From: Sisyra terminalis | Lineage: Eukaryota; Arthropoda; Insecta; Neuroptera; Sisyridae | Assembly: GCA_958496175.1 (NCBI GenBank) | Contig: OY292274.1 | Coordinates: forward strand, 61,452,630 to 61,516,629 | DNA length: 64,000 nt | Direction: 5' to 3' | In this document: positions 1-11,402 of the stretch, one piece after another | Layout: each line of letters starts with the position of its first letter | How positions within the stretch are numbered: position 1 is the stretch's first letter | Position numbers and translations under genes: made by a program | The notes under the pieces: model-generated | Told to the model about the DNA's origin: nothing | The model's input: only the letters and a program-made list of their open reading frames with translations | The model's database searches: none

Positions 1-474
1 AAATTTAAAAAAGTCTTTCTCGTTGATTATAATTATAAGGTGTTTTATAAATTATATAATATATAATAATTTCAGAATATTTCCGAAAGTTTTTCAAACA
101 ATGTTACTGAAAGATAGAAATTTTAAAGAAGCTATATAGTTGATTCTTTTACACAGATTTGAAATTATTAAACAATTTTAGATATTAGCGTTTTTTTTAG
201 AAAAATTTGAGGAAAGAGTAAAGAAAACTATTTCTATTTAGACTTATTTAGTATTTAAGTAAACTTATTTAACAATATTTTCACTTCGTAGGAAAATAAA
301 GGGAATCTTAACGAAACTAATGAATAAATTATTGGTAATCAATTGTTCTAAAGAACTTTTTAACAGTACAAACTGATACATGAAATATCAACGTTTGATA
401 TATCTTAGAGATTTTGAATCCTTGGAAATTAAGTATATAATTCCTGGTTGCTCTCATCCATGGTGTGGTAAATA

Positions 475-790
475 ATTAATAATGTTCTTGGGAACTTGAA
501 TTAAAATAATAAGACGTTATTTTTCAAATTATCTCAACGTTTCGTTGGTATTTATTTCCAACTTCTTCAGGAGAATTTTTGATTTTAACATCCTCGTTGT
601 AAATACTGGCTTGTTAACAAGGTTTTCAAAAAACTAACCGAGTGAGTACGCTAGTGGCAATTATACAACGAGGATGTTAACATCAAAAATTCTCCTGAAG
701 AAGTTGGAAATAAATACCAACGAAACGTTGAGATAATTTGAAAAATAACGTCTTATTATTTAAATTCAAGTTCCCAAGAACATTATTAAT
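475..790. repeat. Foldback element FB1 with two hammerhead-like motifs
   Basis: Two arms of about 125 bp (about 475-603 and 660-790) are nearly perfect reverse complements around a 55-bp spacer. Each arm, read outward from the spacer, has a hammerhead-ribozyme-like core. On the plus strand CTGAAGA lies at 695-701, a 5-bp stem (GTTGG/CCAAC) follows, then GAAA at 722-725, then a CGTT/AACG helix closed by an A-T pair and followed by C at 752. The left arm has the same on the minus strand (CTGAAGA complement at 564-570). A 9-bp AAGTATATA occurs on both sides (431-439 and 793-801) and may be a target duplication. Known family: Penelope-like elements carry such motifs; assignment here is inference. 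Confidence 0.7.
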
Positions 791-1264
791 CAAGTATATA
801 CTCTGACTAATAATTTGATAAGCCTAATAATTTTACTATATTTGAAATATAATGCATTATACTTTGGCCATAGCAACTATAATTATATAAGCTTTATTTT
901 TTCTATCTCAATAATCGATTTTGTATGAGATAAACGTCATTTAGTCTTTAGTTTTACATTATGAGCAGGTTTTATCAAACGGATATTATTTAAGTGCGCC
1001 AAATGGATCCTTAAATGTATCCAGGAACAAATCAAGTTACTGAAACAAATAAGTTTTATTAGCATTTTTCTTTCGAACAATTGATATTGAATAATTTACC
1101 AGCATTCAGGATATTCTGTTAAGTATCACTTTATCCTTTATCAGTCAATAGTTAGTCGAAGAATATGTTTCTAATGTAGTGTGTAATTTTTTTCTTCTTT
1201 AGACAAATGTCATACTTAATGTTTTTAGTGAGTTTCATAGTTAGCATCATAGTATTGTTTTAAG

Positions 1265-1356
1265 GTTTTCGGCAACATGAGTTTTGATCCAGATACGGCA
1301 CTGAATCGACATAACAACTTTCAGACCTTCTTCGGAGCCTTATTACTACTTTTTCG
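1265..1356 (+). CDS. cac: Cav2 channel alpha-1, alternative exon A (domain IV S5-pore linker)
   Basis: This 92-nt exon encodes the end of domain IV S5 and the outer pore turret of a voltage-gated calcium channel. It reads [19 protein letters not shown] and continues to LLLLF, ending CG|gtaaac so that the first base of the next exon completes an arginine codon. The acceptor is the weak ttttaag before 1265. The RHNNF core and the position before the pore helix are typical of Cav1/Cav2 domain IV. It has exactly the length and phase of the exon at 5815-5906, so the two look mutually exclusive. The differences fall in the extracellular turret, so they would be expected to alter drug, toxin or permeation properties rather than assembly. 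Whether this copy is used is unknown. Confidence 0.85.
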
Positions 1357-2268
1357 GTAAACATACAAAGCAAACCACACGACGACAATAATCAATCAAT
1401 CAATTTATACATTGTAACAAGCAGATTAATCCCAATATCACCACCCTCACCCACCCTATTGTCACCCGTCATTTTTTTGTTTTATCTGTATAATTTTCAT
1501 TCTCGTGTATAATAATTTCTCTACTGTCGTTTAGTAACTAATCGTCTACTTACTTACTTATTATCTATGTCTGTATTTTGTGCATTAACTATATTAATTA
1601 TAATACCAGTGCGTGTATGAATTATTATTTTAAGTTTATCATTTTCATTCTCAAATTGTAAGTGTTATTTTTTTCTCTCTTTGTTTCGGAAAATTCGATT
1701 CGAGAAAAGGCAATATTGAATACGAGAAAATCGAAGGCTAAATACGTTACTTGAGTGTTCATAGGCATGAGATAGTCTATAATTTCATTATCCTTTTCTT
1801 TACAAAACATTTGATTCAATAAATGTCTTGTTAGAATTGTGTTTCCTCGATTCAGTAGTTTTTGATTTATTTGATAAAGAAAATACTTCTTCGTTATGTA
1901 GTACAACCTCAAAAATGTTTCGGTCATCTGTAATGGTATTAGAAAATAAAAACGGTTGGTTTAGGGATGTAAAAGTGGTTGTTTGGTCTAAAAAATGATG
2001 ATTTTTTTGGAAATTGAGAAGGTAAAAGTGTAATAACTTAAGATTGTTGATAAGTTAGATCTCTTTCTTTTTTCTTTTTATTGGTTAAATAAAAAATTTA
2101 AGTACCCAAGGCTAAAAACATAGTGAATTGATTCAGGAAAGATATTTTAATGGTGCTTAAGAAATGTGTATGTACTAATAAAATATTAAGGTCCTAGAAG
2201 TTTCAAATTTCTGTCTCAATTTTTTTTACGGTAAAAATAATATTTAGTGAAATATAGGAAAAAAATCC
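1357..2268 (+). other. Intron segment, nothing recognised
   Basis: AT-rich intronic DNA after alternative exon A. I see no TIR pair, no conserved reading frame and no RNA gene. Short open frames here have no splice context or recognisable product. Confidence 0.5.
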
Positions 2269-2998
2269 TTAAGGGGGTATTCTAGTCTAGAGGCCCGAAT
2301 TTCGAGCGTTTTTTGATAGTTTATAAAAAAGAAGCATTTGATATTTTTACGATCCATTTTTTTATCATTTATTTATTGATGTTTGAAGAATATATAAAAT
2401 AAATTTCAAAAAAAAAAATCGTGGAATTATGCATCCTAGAAGTAGAGGGGGAAAAAAAAAGGCCGTGTCCTGGTTGTCATGATTTCAACCTCTGTAGTCG
2501 TCTCAAAAATAAAATAAGGATGAATTCTTAATCTGTATGAATGTAGCTATCTTCCGAACTAGCGAATCCAAAAACAAAAAATGTTTCCATAAAATGGCGG
2601 CTACTCAAAAACTAGGTCGATTTTTTCACTGATTTTTTGACTTTATCAATTTTTTTAAAAATATTAGGAATTAGAAATTTTTATTTTTTGCTAGTTCCAA
2701 AGATAAACAGATATTTAAGGAATATTCATGCCAAATTTCAAGTGAATCGACTGGTTAGAACTTGAGATATCTTGACAACCCTGTCGAAAAAAGTAGTTTC
2801 CAGAAAAACGTGTTTAAAGTTCCAGTCGTACGCTCAACCGGCCTGCTTGCCGCGTCACTAAAACGGCTATAACTACGAAAATAATTCGAATTTGAAAAAA
2901 TCTTTTTTTGGGAGACAGTTTTGAATATCTAAACTATCGAATAATGAAAAAAAAAAATTTCGATTTTTTCGAATTTCTAGACTAGAATACCTCCTTAA
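2269..2998. mobile_element. TTAA-flanked MITE (piggyBac-like), copy 1
   Basis: About 730 bp bounded by TTAA on both sides (2269-2272 and 2995-2998). The terminal inverted repeats are GGGGGTATTCTAGTCTAGA at the left and GGAGGTATTCTAGTCTAGA at the right as reverse complement (18 of 19 match). The interior has no long reading frame. TTAA target duplication is the hallmark of piggyBac-type transposases; the superfamily call is inference from that alone. A second element with the same layout but different TIR lies at 40669-41385. Confidence 0.75.
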
Positions 2999-3259
2999 AA
3001 TTGGCTGAACCGTATGATCAGAAATTTCTATATAATTAGGGGTTGATAACTTCGTTTTTATAAAAAATTAACATTAACTATTTAACTTTATACCGTCTAT
3101 TAAAAAAAAAAAATGTTTACCCATGAAACAATTTTAGTATCACTATGAAAATGTAATATAAGCTTTTATACAATCTATGTTTATAAAATTATCACTTTGA
3201 ATCTCGTCCATTGATTTAATATTGATTGGGATTTGGACTTTATAAATGAATACGTCTCA

Positions 3260-3310
3260 ATTATAAAAATTGCGACCTTTCGCAGACTTTATTTCTGCTT
3301 CTTCAGACAA
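3260..3310 (-). ncRNA. Hammerhead-like motif, single copy
   Basis: Read on the minus strand: CTGAAGA (3306 to 3300), one A, then a perfect 5-bp stem GCAGA/TCTGC around a 7-nt loop, then GAAA. A second helix follows with two mismatches, AGGTCGCAATT pairing with AATTGAGACGT, and then A at the expected cleavage position. All conserved hammerhead core bases are present except for one extra A before stem II. Stem I is not evident. Activity is not shown by the sequence. Confidence 0.45.
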
Positions 3311-5814
3311 ACTAAAAATACGAACAATAAATAATTAACAAATCTATACTAATAACTAAACATGAGAAAATTAAATAAATAATAATAATTACATTTAAAG
3401 TTAACATATAACGCAAGACAGCATGTTATTCAGCTGTACTATTCCTTGTAAATGTATTGATATTTTAAAAAACTTTCTTGAATTTTTTTCTAACTTATAA
3501 AATGATGCATAAAATAATAACCACTAAACAATTATACAATTTTTTTAAGATTTTTTGAGACAGTACTACATAGTTAAAACATATTGATCCCTTCTGCACT
3601 TAATGTTAATTGTTCGTGTTTAACCTGAATACATATACCTAATATAAATAATTATATCGAGGAAAAAGAAGAAAATTATTTCTGGTATACAAACATTTAC
3701 CATATATCATTATATTTTCCTCAATTTCTTTAAAAATATTTGAGAAATCCATTTTCCATAACGTCCATAACTATCAATATGCTTAATGATCATTAACGTT
3801 AAGCCATAATAGAATGCTATGAGCTATGCTTATCAAATGACAGCGTACATTTTTCAATGCAATAGGCTATTAGCCAATGGGATTACGAGATTTGAAAATT
3901 TTCATTTGTTTTGATTATTGAAATTTTGAAAATTTAACTAAACCACTCCCACAATCATTGCGGATATATGAATACGTATACGCAATGGACCGTTTTGTGT
4001 ACTAACGTCATTCGTAAGCTATTAAGCTATATAATTAATTATAAAAAATATAATTTAGCTATAAATTCGCAAGCTATATAATACGTGCATTATAATTAAA
4101 GGGTTTAATTTACAAATACGTTTAAATAGTCAGCAAAATTTTAAAATTAAATTATTTTCATTGAAAAGAATATTTCATTTAAGTTGAAGAAAAATAAAAT
4201 AATTAATAAACGGAGATAATTTTTAATTTAAGTGGTACAATATAATGAATATAATGAGCCATAATGACTGGATTTGTCAAGTAAAAGTTAAATAAATCTA
4301 ATTAAATTCTTTCCCGAATAAAATATTTTAAAGAAATAGTAGCAAAGTTAATATGTGATTAATATTCATTGACCAGAAATTTTACTTTTTTTAAAATTTC
4401 ATATTTAAGTTTAGTCGAAATATCGACAGGAACAAGTTCACTTTGAATGATTCCGCCTATAGATAGGCAATTATATGTATTGAGAAATTAATATTATATT
4501 CTAACTTTTTACACACATCATACACCAATTTATAAGCAATTTAACAATCTTAATGCTTGACCAAATGTATACGGTCCAAAAAAAATAATTTTTAAAGTAT
4601 TCATACTCTAATATTTTCAATATAACATTGGTAGAACCTGGAACCAGTACTATGTGTACTAAAGCTCAAAGCTTTCACAAAATCTTTCGATTCCGAGCTT
4701 CCCCATCCTTGTTCCACATAATCCACTACTTTCATCTAACTACAGAAACTTTTTGAACAACACAAGAACAAATTGGTGCTCCTAGTTCCCACTACTTCCG
4801 TTTCTATTCCCTAAATTCTCCATATAGTTTTGTGGACGTTAGATCATTTTAAAAGGTAGAAAAATATAGAGATTTGATATGAAGAACAATCTTATAATTC
4901 CCTATATACTCTTTGAATTTCCCAAAAAAAAATCAAATTAACGACCAAACCACAATTTTAGCATCCCTTAACCCTTAATTAGAATAATCTCAACACGAAA
5001 GAAACACGTAAAACTTTTTTGAGGCATCAAATACTTTTAAATGTTTTCCGATTATTCCGAATGTTTAATTTCGATTATTTATCATAGAATGTGCCTGATG
5101 TACAAACCTATCTCTAGATAGAAAATAATAAATGTAGGTAATAAACATTTCCATTTACTGTACTTAACCATACAACTATATTCGTATACGTAAACATGTA
5201 TATGTATTTGTGTCCCTTAAATGTAGTATTTTCGTTTTACAACCAGTAACTCTTAGACCGTAGATAGTGCTATATACATAGAAACTAATTTGTAGAACCA
5301 ATCAGAGAACTCGTAGTCGAAACATTGGCGGAAAAACTTTGCACAATCTTATCAACAGATTTGTCAAAAGCTGAGGAAATTTCAACAAACAATAGGCACT
5401 GAAATCCTGTGTAAAGCACTTTAAATCGAGCAAAGCTAAAATCAGTAATATTGTAATTTATATAGGTGAAATCAGTGGTGGCTCAAAAATAATTAATTCA
5501 AACAAACGATACTTACAGAATAAAAGCAAACGGCTAGGATAGTAGATTCACTGATCAATAATTCGTATTTCAAATGTGTAGAATCACAGCACGCGGAAGG
5601 CACTGAACTGTAAGATATCGTAAATTTTTGAGACATGCATTGATTGAAGGCAAAAACGTACGGACAGGTGTATTTGTACTGTTGCGTGTAATGTTTTATT
5701 TGTTTGGGGGAAAACTCGATGGCGGGTTTTCCTTTGATCATAGGATAAGTTTGATGTGTCCGCCAGTGTATGTAGAATTATATGTGATGTATGTTGAATT
5801 ACCCTGCTACTCAG
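3311..5814 (+). other. Intron segment, nothing recognised
   Basis: Intronic DNA between the alternative exons. It is AT-rich with a few short direct and inverted repeats, but I find no complete element and no exon-like frame with splice sites. Confidence 0.5.
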
Positions 5815-5906
5815 GTATTTGGCAACATTGCGCTCGCACCCGACACGTCCATTACAAGACACAACAACTTCCGCTCCTTCGTTCAGGGTCTCATGTTACT
5901 CTTCAG
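5815..5906 (+). CDS. cac: Cav2 channel alpha-1, alternative exon B (domain IV S5-pore linker)
   Basis: This 92-nt exon has an acceptor tgctactcag before 5815 and ends CTTCAG|gtattg. It encodes VFGNIALAPDTSITRHNNF followed by RSFVQGLMLLF, and like exon A ends two bases into an arginine codon. It is closer than exon A to the usual Cav sequence (QGLMLLFR before the pore helix) and has a better acceptor tract, so it may be the default form. Same position, phase and length as exon A make simultaneous inclusion unlikely, because that would duplicate the turret and shift the frame (184 nt, not a multiple of three). Reading through into the intron gives an open frame to 6168, which is spurious. Confidence 0.9.
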
Positions 5907-6748
5907 GTATTGTATCTACGTCCCATATCAGCACGGCTCAAAATTTACTTGTAAAATGAAAAAGCTCGTTTTCATTTGTTTAAAGCTCCCGTTTTATTTA
6001 TTTTTTTTATTTTTTTTGGGAGCTTTGCACTGCCTTTTTTACTACACCACTGTTCTGAAAATGAATATTTTTATTTATTTTAAGTATCCAAGTCAAATCG
6101 ACTTCAGCATTTCATTTTTGAGCTTTAAACAATTCAGCACTTTTGCCGTTTTTTTTTATTTTGAATGAAAATATCTCTTAAATTTTACACTTGGTTAACT
6201 CACACTGATTTAATAGCCTTTAAGTTTGATCTAAAAAAATTAAATCCCGTGATTCTCTGAAATACAATCGTTTTTTATAAGAATTCTTTATAAATAAGGA
6301 ATTTATATCTTCGAGTTGTATTTGAGTATCTACCACTCCTTAATAGGAGGACCAATGATGGAATTTATCAATGAAGGCAATACAATTTCGATAGGGGAGT
6401 CAACTCAAAAATATTTAATGAAAATCTGAAAATAAGATCTCCGAAATCTTTATAAATATTTTGTTTTTCTTAAGGAAATATTAAGCAAATAATTTTACAG
6501 TTGTATAACTCACTTGGGTGCATTTTAACTAGGTATTAGAAATCATCATAAAAATGAATTTTTCTTTGAGCTTATGCCTTTTATTTTAAACCAAAACGTA
6601 AAGAACTATCATAATCTTTAATACTAGAAAAATTTACTGTTCTCCATAACTTTAAATGGTTGATTTTTATCGGAGAATCAGTTATTAAAATCTTAAGTCA
6701 ATAAAGTAACCAGATCTAAGTGGATCATTTGAAACTTTCAGATGAGTT

Positions 6749-7560
6749 ACTAAGGGTGCGTTCCACTAAGCATCCATTTCGGTGACGAATATATGATTCA
6801 TGACGTCATTGTTTTCGCTTAAACATCCATATTCAAGGGCGGATTTATGAGAGGGGGGGAGGGGGCAGGTGCCCCTCCAGGGTATTTTTATGTACTATGG
6901 AGATTCCATTCCAAAATAAATCAAAATTAATCAAGAAAGAACAAACTTTCATAATATCAACCTTTTTTTTTTTGAATAGCTTAAAACGTTTTGAAATGAG
7001 AAAGTATAGGAAAAGAAAAACGATTAGATTTTGTTATAGGTATTCAAATTTTAAACAAAAGCAAATCAAATCCTAGTTTAATAATTACTTAATTTCCTCC
7101 ACTCTTTGTAGTTTCCCTGACTTTCCATCTTTCATATAAGTATTGACAAGGGTGGATTTAGAAGGGGGCACGGGGACCCTTGCCGTCTCTCCCCTCCCCC
7201 AGGGTATTTTTGTGTACTGTGGAGATTCCATAACAGTACATACTTAGAAGCTAATCAAATTATTAAAGTTGTGAAAATATATGAACAAAGTTACGAAGAG
7301 GACATTAGTGAAACTCTAGTCTATTTCTGGCTGGAATTGCGAATTTTTTTCATGATTCCTTTCACGCTCTTGCAAATGAAAGATTATATACCCCTCCCCC
7401 CCCCCGAAAAAACTAAATCCCCCTTTTCTATAGTCAATACTCACAAGTACCATTTTAAATAGATGGGTGGAAAATTGACCCATAACGTTCGCAACCGAGT
7501 GGAACCCCGAAAATATTGGACATAAGCGTAAGTGGTCGCTTAGTGGAATGCACCCTTAGT
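6749..7560. mobile_element. Two-ended MITE with ACTAAGGGTGC termini
   Basis: An 812-bp element with inverted ends: left ACTAAGGGTGCGTTCCACTA, right the reverse complement with one substitution (GCGTT to GCATT). Inside are two diverged direct copies (about 6835-6912 and 7140-7232) of a segment rich in G and then C that ends in a shared GGGTATTTTT-GTGGAGATTCC type block. These look like pieces of another hAT-like repeat. No transposase frame. Superfamily is not decided by the ends or by a clear target duplication. Confidence 0.65.
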
Positions 7561-8617
7561 TTTTTCAAAAATTAAAATTTTCATTAAAAAGCATTTTACA
7601 TATAGGTAATGTATCTTCTAGTATATATAAAGTTAGTTCATTCCAGTTCTCTTGAGTGTGAGTTACCAATTTTTACACGTGTCCTTAAAAAAAAAAATTT
7701 TTTTTACATTTACCATGGAATTTTTCTCGTTTATTTACCAGTTTATTTTGAGCCTCGCAGCCTTTTTCAAAAGTAATAATTTTTTGTTGATTTTATCCAA
7801 TTGAATCCAATAATACCTACGTGTGCACCACGTGGTTGGATCACATCTATCGTATTGAATATTCTTAGATTTTTATGGAAACGTTAGATTAGACGCCAAT
7901 ATTAAAATTGGTGGTTTGTTTTTCAAATTGTTTCCTAAAAACTTCAAAAAGTATTTAAATCTTAAATTAATAATTAGAGTACATACTTATTTAACGTTTC
8001 CAAATGGTTTACCAGAAATTTATTGAAGTTAAAACATAATTCGATTCAACTTAAAGTTGTTACTTTCACATACACTTGAATGTAATATTTCCCTTTGTTG
8101 TATGTTTCATGTGTTCCTTGCTTTAAATGTTGTAACTGCAAAATAAAATTAAAAGAAAAATAATTGTTCAAAATTATAATATACCCAAAAGTTACCCCAA
8201 TGTAAAAGAAAATAATTAAACTTCTTTTTTTTAATTTTACTTACCAAGGCTTAAGAGTAACAATCACTATTTTTTAATTCTGATTTTTTAAACAATAAAC
8301 ATTTTAAACTGTTTTATTGTTCGGTTACTTTAATTCATATAAAAGATTTGAACAATTATTTTTTTGAAAATTTACAATAAAGCATTATTATAATAAGTCA
8401 AATCATTCATCATTTTCCTCGTCATTTTTCGTTTTCTTTTTTTTTTCAATTGTTATCATCAGTGATTCAAAAATAACAATTAAACAAAATACGTTCTGAA
8501 AATCGACGAAAATCGAGTTCATGTATTTAAGAATGTATTTGAAATGAATCACTGATTTGTTCATGGAAAATTGTAGCAATATTCTAATGTGATGATTTTG
8601 TGGGGAAATTAATATAG
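7561..8617 (+). other. Intron segment, nothing recognised
   Basis: AT-rich intronic sequence leading to the acceptor taatatag at 8617. No repeats with clear ends and no coding signal seen. Confidence 0.45.
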
Positions 8618-8771
8618 GTGCGCGACGGGGGAGGCTTGGCCGAATATCATGTTGTCATGTATAAAAGGGCGGCCGTGCGATCCTCGAGCTGAAAAACCTG
8701 AAGGCGAAGGCTGTGGTTCCAATCTTGCTTATGCCTATTTCGTGTCTTTCATATTCTTCTGTTCATTTCTG
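8618..8771 (+). CDS. cac: Cav2 channel alpha-1, domain IV pore helix and start of S6
   Basis: This 154-nt exon completes the split arginine and then reads [20 protein letters not shown], followed by a short extracellular loop with acidic residues and [20 protein letters not shown], the start of IVS6. The glutamate in TGEAW is the domain IV member of the EEEE selectivity ring, so a high-voltage-activated calcium channel rather than a sodium channel (alanine) or T-type (aspartate) is indicated. Acceptor taatatag|G and donor CTG|gtaagt are good. The exon is much less AT-rich than its flanks. Both alternative upstream exons join it in frame. Confidence 0.95.
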
Positions 8772-8831
8772 GTAAGTAAACTGTAAAAGCACAATTATAT
8801 ATTTTGGAGCTTTCAGAGGCATCATTCTATA

Positions 8832-9359
8832 GTTGACTAAAGGCAGGGAAGATAACATAAGCCATAAGGGATGGTTGATAAGGGCAAATTATATCCCTTG
8901 TATATCCCAATCTTTTAATAAGAAAGTAAATTTTGGACCCATACTCCTATACTTTGCACCAGCCTAGTCTAGCGCCGTCTCTATCTTTGTTTTGTTTTTA
9001 ATTCAATTAACGATTAAATCGATCAATTTACAATCGATGAATTAATTATTAAAATTGATAAAACAATATAGAGCAAAGTCTTCCAATCCTTTTTGGTTGG
9101 CAACTCCCTTAGGCCTAAAAACATCAAATTTTTTTCTTAATTTTTGACTTTCTAAAGAAAATGAAAAATTTTCTTTTTTAAAAGCGATAATTGATTTATC
9201 AACGAAAAATTAAAAACATGCACTATTTTCCTTGTTATAATATAAAATATCTAATGTCAGCCTTTTCGGTAATATTCATATTAAAATAGGACAACCACTG
9301 TGGCCATAATTGCAACGGCAGGTCGTTTGTCCAAATACATTCAATAAGGGTTCGACAAG
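8832..9359. repeat. Duplicated unit, copy 1
   Basis: About 528 bp starting AGTTGACTAAAG and ending TTCGACAAG. It recurs at 9824-10343 in the same orientation with about 20 percent divergence by eye. Shared blocks include GGGATGGTTGAT near the start, TTTAATTCAATT-ACGATTAAAT in the middle and GGACAACCAC near the end. The middle block is also found in the palindromic MITE at 44544-44768, so the unit is itself repeat-derived. Confidence 0.75.
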
Positions 9360-9823
9360 CAGTGGCGTAGCTACCTAGGGGCTAGGCGGGGCAGTGCCCC
9401 GGGGCCCTCGAATCCTTACCAGCAATCTCGATCGAACTGAACTTTTGGAAATTCATCAAGCCTGGTTTTAAACGAAGTCATTGATACTTTTGCGAAAACT
9501 AAAGCTAGGAAAAAATTGTAAATATAATTGTTATTTAGCCAGTTGGTAGGCCCGACCTTTATATAATAAACCCTTGAATCTTCTCCTATTTCGTTTTATT
9601 AGCCAAACCTACACCAAATATTAATTGTAATTTATGTTGTTACTGTTTAATATTTTTTATTACCTGCCCTGCAGTGCACAAAAAAGAGCTTAAGTAACTT
9701 AGCATTTTTAAAGTATTCGTATATTTCATATTTTTATTTGATAAAACCTAATCAGTTTACATAGCAGTGGGGCCCCATTTTTTAATTACCCCCAGGGCCC
9801 TTGGTTACTTAGCTACGCCACTG
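9360..9823. mobile_element. hAT-N1 non-autonomous element, copy A
   Basis: Begins CAGTGGCGTAGCTACCTAGG and ends with the inverted TAGCTACGCCACTG. The 464-bp copy is internally deleted relative to copies C and D (about 710 bp). The ends match the CAGTG-type termini of hAT transposons. No 8-bp target duplication is visible: the left flank is TCGACAAG and the right AGTTGACT, because it lies exactly between the two copies of a duplicated unit. Confidence 0.9.
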
Positions 9824-10343
9824 AGTTGACTAAAGACAAAAATGATATTAGATATAAGGGATGGTTGATTATGACAAATTATTTCCCTTTCACATCCCAA
9901 TCTTTTTGTTTAACATACGAAAATAAATTTTGGACAGACTCTTATACTTTACATCAGCACAATCCAGCAACGTTTCTATCTCTATCTCTATTTTGTTTTT
10001 AATTCAATTCACGATTAAATTGATCAATTCACTATCGATGAATTCATTATTTAAATTATTAAAACAGTATAGAGCAGAAGTTCCCAGACATTCTTGGTTT
10101 GTGGCTCCTTTGATATATCAAATTTTTAACTTTCTAAAGAATTTGGAAAACTTTCCTTTTTAAAATCGATTATCCATTTAACAACGAAAAATTAAAAATC
10201 GATACTATTTTCCTTGTGATAATACTATAAAATATCTAATTTAAACTGTTTCGGTAATATCCATATTATTGTAGGACAACCACCATAGTTATGGTTGCAG
10301 TAGCAGGTCATTTGTCGAAATGCCTTCAATAAGGATTCGACAC
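9824..10343. repeat. Duplicated unit, copy 2
   Basis: Second copy of the 0.5-kb unit seen at 8832-9359, starting AGTTGACTAAAG directly after the hAT copy and ending near TTCGACACG. Short open frames inside it have no counterpart in copy 1 and are not coding. Confidence 0.75.
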
Positions 10344-11402
10344 GCATTTGATGTGCAATATAATAATGTTAAACTAGTTAAAAAAAATTTAAACTATAAC
10401 ATCGATTTAAATTATAACATCGATTGATGTTTAACAGTATTAAAATTATTATTGATGATGGATAGGATACACAACTTCTCAAATTTTGGAATCAAATTGG
10501 ATATGTCGACCCTTATTACTTGTTCAACGTTAATTTTCGAGTGATATTTACTTTGACCGCCAAAAACCTAGCTTTGCCCATAAAGAATATTGCGAATGAA
10601 ACTAATATTCGATGAGCTTTACCACTAAGCAGAGGAAATTCCTCTTTTATTGATCTTCAAAAATTTTAAAGTTCCATGCTACCATATTTCAACTTTAATG
10701 TATTGTTGTTAAAATTCGAGAATTGGAAATTGCAAATAAATTGCCGAATTGTTTAATTGAATATTTCGTGGCTTCCCATGGATCCGTGGCGCCCACTTTG
10801 GGAATCACTGGTATAGAGAATGAGACGTCCAATTGTAACAATAAAAAATTTATTTGTGCCAAATTTTTTGTACAGAAATTGTACGAAAAGTATGCCTATT
10901 CAGCACAAGTTTATTCATGAATTGCCTTAACTAGGAATTAAAAAAACCTTTAAATTTGTTATTTTTGTAAATTCCAGTTTACTGACTATAGTCGATGTAA
11001 AAACGTTTAAGTGTTGGTTTTTAAAAGATTATTTATTCCCTTTATATAGCAATAATTGTAATAAGCTCCAAATTGATATACAAAAAGACACGCTACTCGC
11101 CAAATTCTCTGAATAGTATAAATCAACAACCCTTGTCGGTTCCCATAGATAATATAATAGTTACAAAGGATGCTTAGTAATAAATGTTTCCAATGAATAT
11201 TACTGAATGGCGTTAGGTAACTCTCAATCATAAAAAAATCCTACCCTTGTTTGCCGAAATCTTAGGGTATCGGGGTTCTTCCTAAAACCACCCCATTGAT
11301 GATACGATGATGCTCTAAGTTTTGAGGACTTGGAAAAAAATCAACTTTGAAATCTTTGTATAGTTATTTAAACATAAATTATATTAATTTTTACTTTTTT
11401 AG
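10344..11402 (+). other. Intron segment, nothing recognised
   Basis: AT-rich intronic DNA ending in a good acceptor (cttttttag at 11402). Two short open frames lack splice or homology support. Confidence 0.45.

Noticed and set aside
5791..6168. 125-codon plus-strand frame
   Set aside because: It is alternative exon B read through its donor into the intron; the upstream and downstream parts have no Cav similarity.
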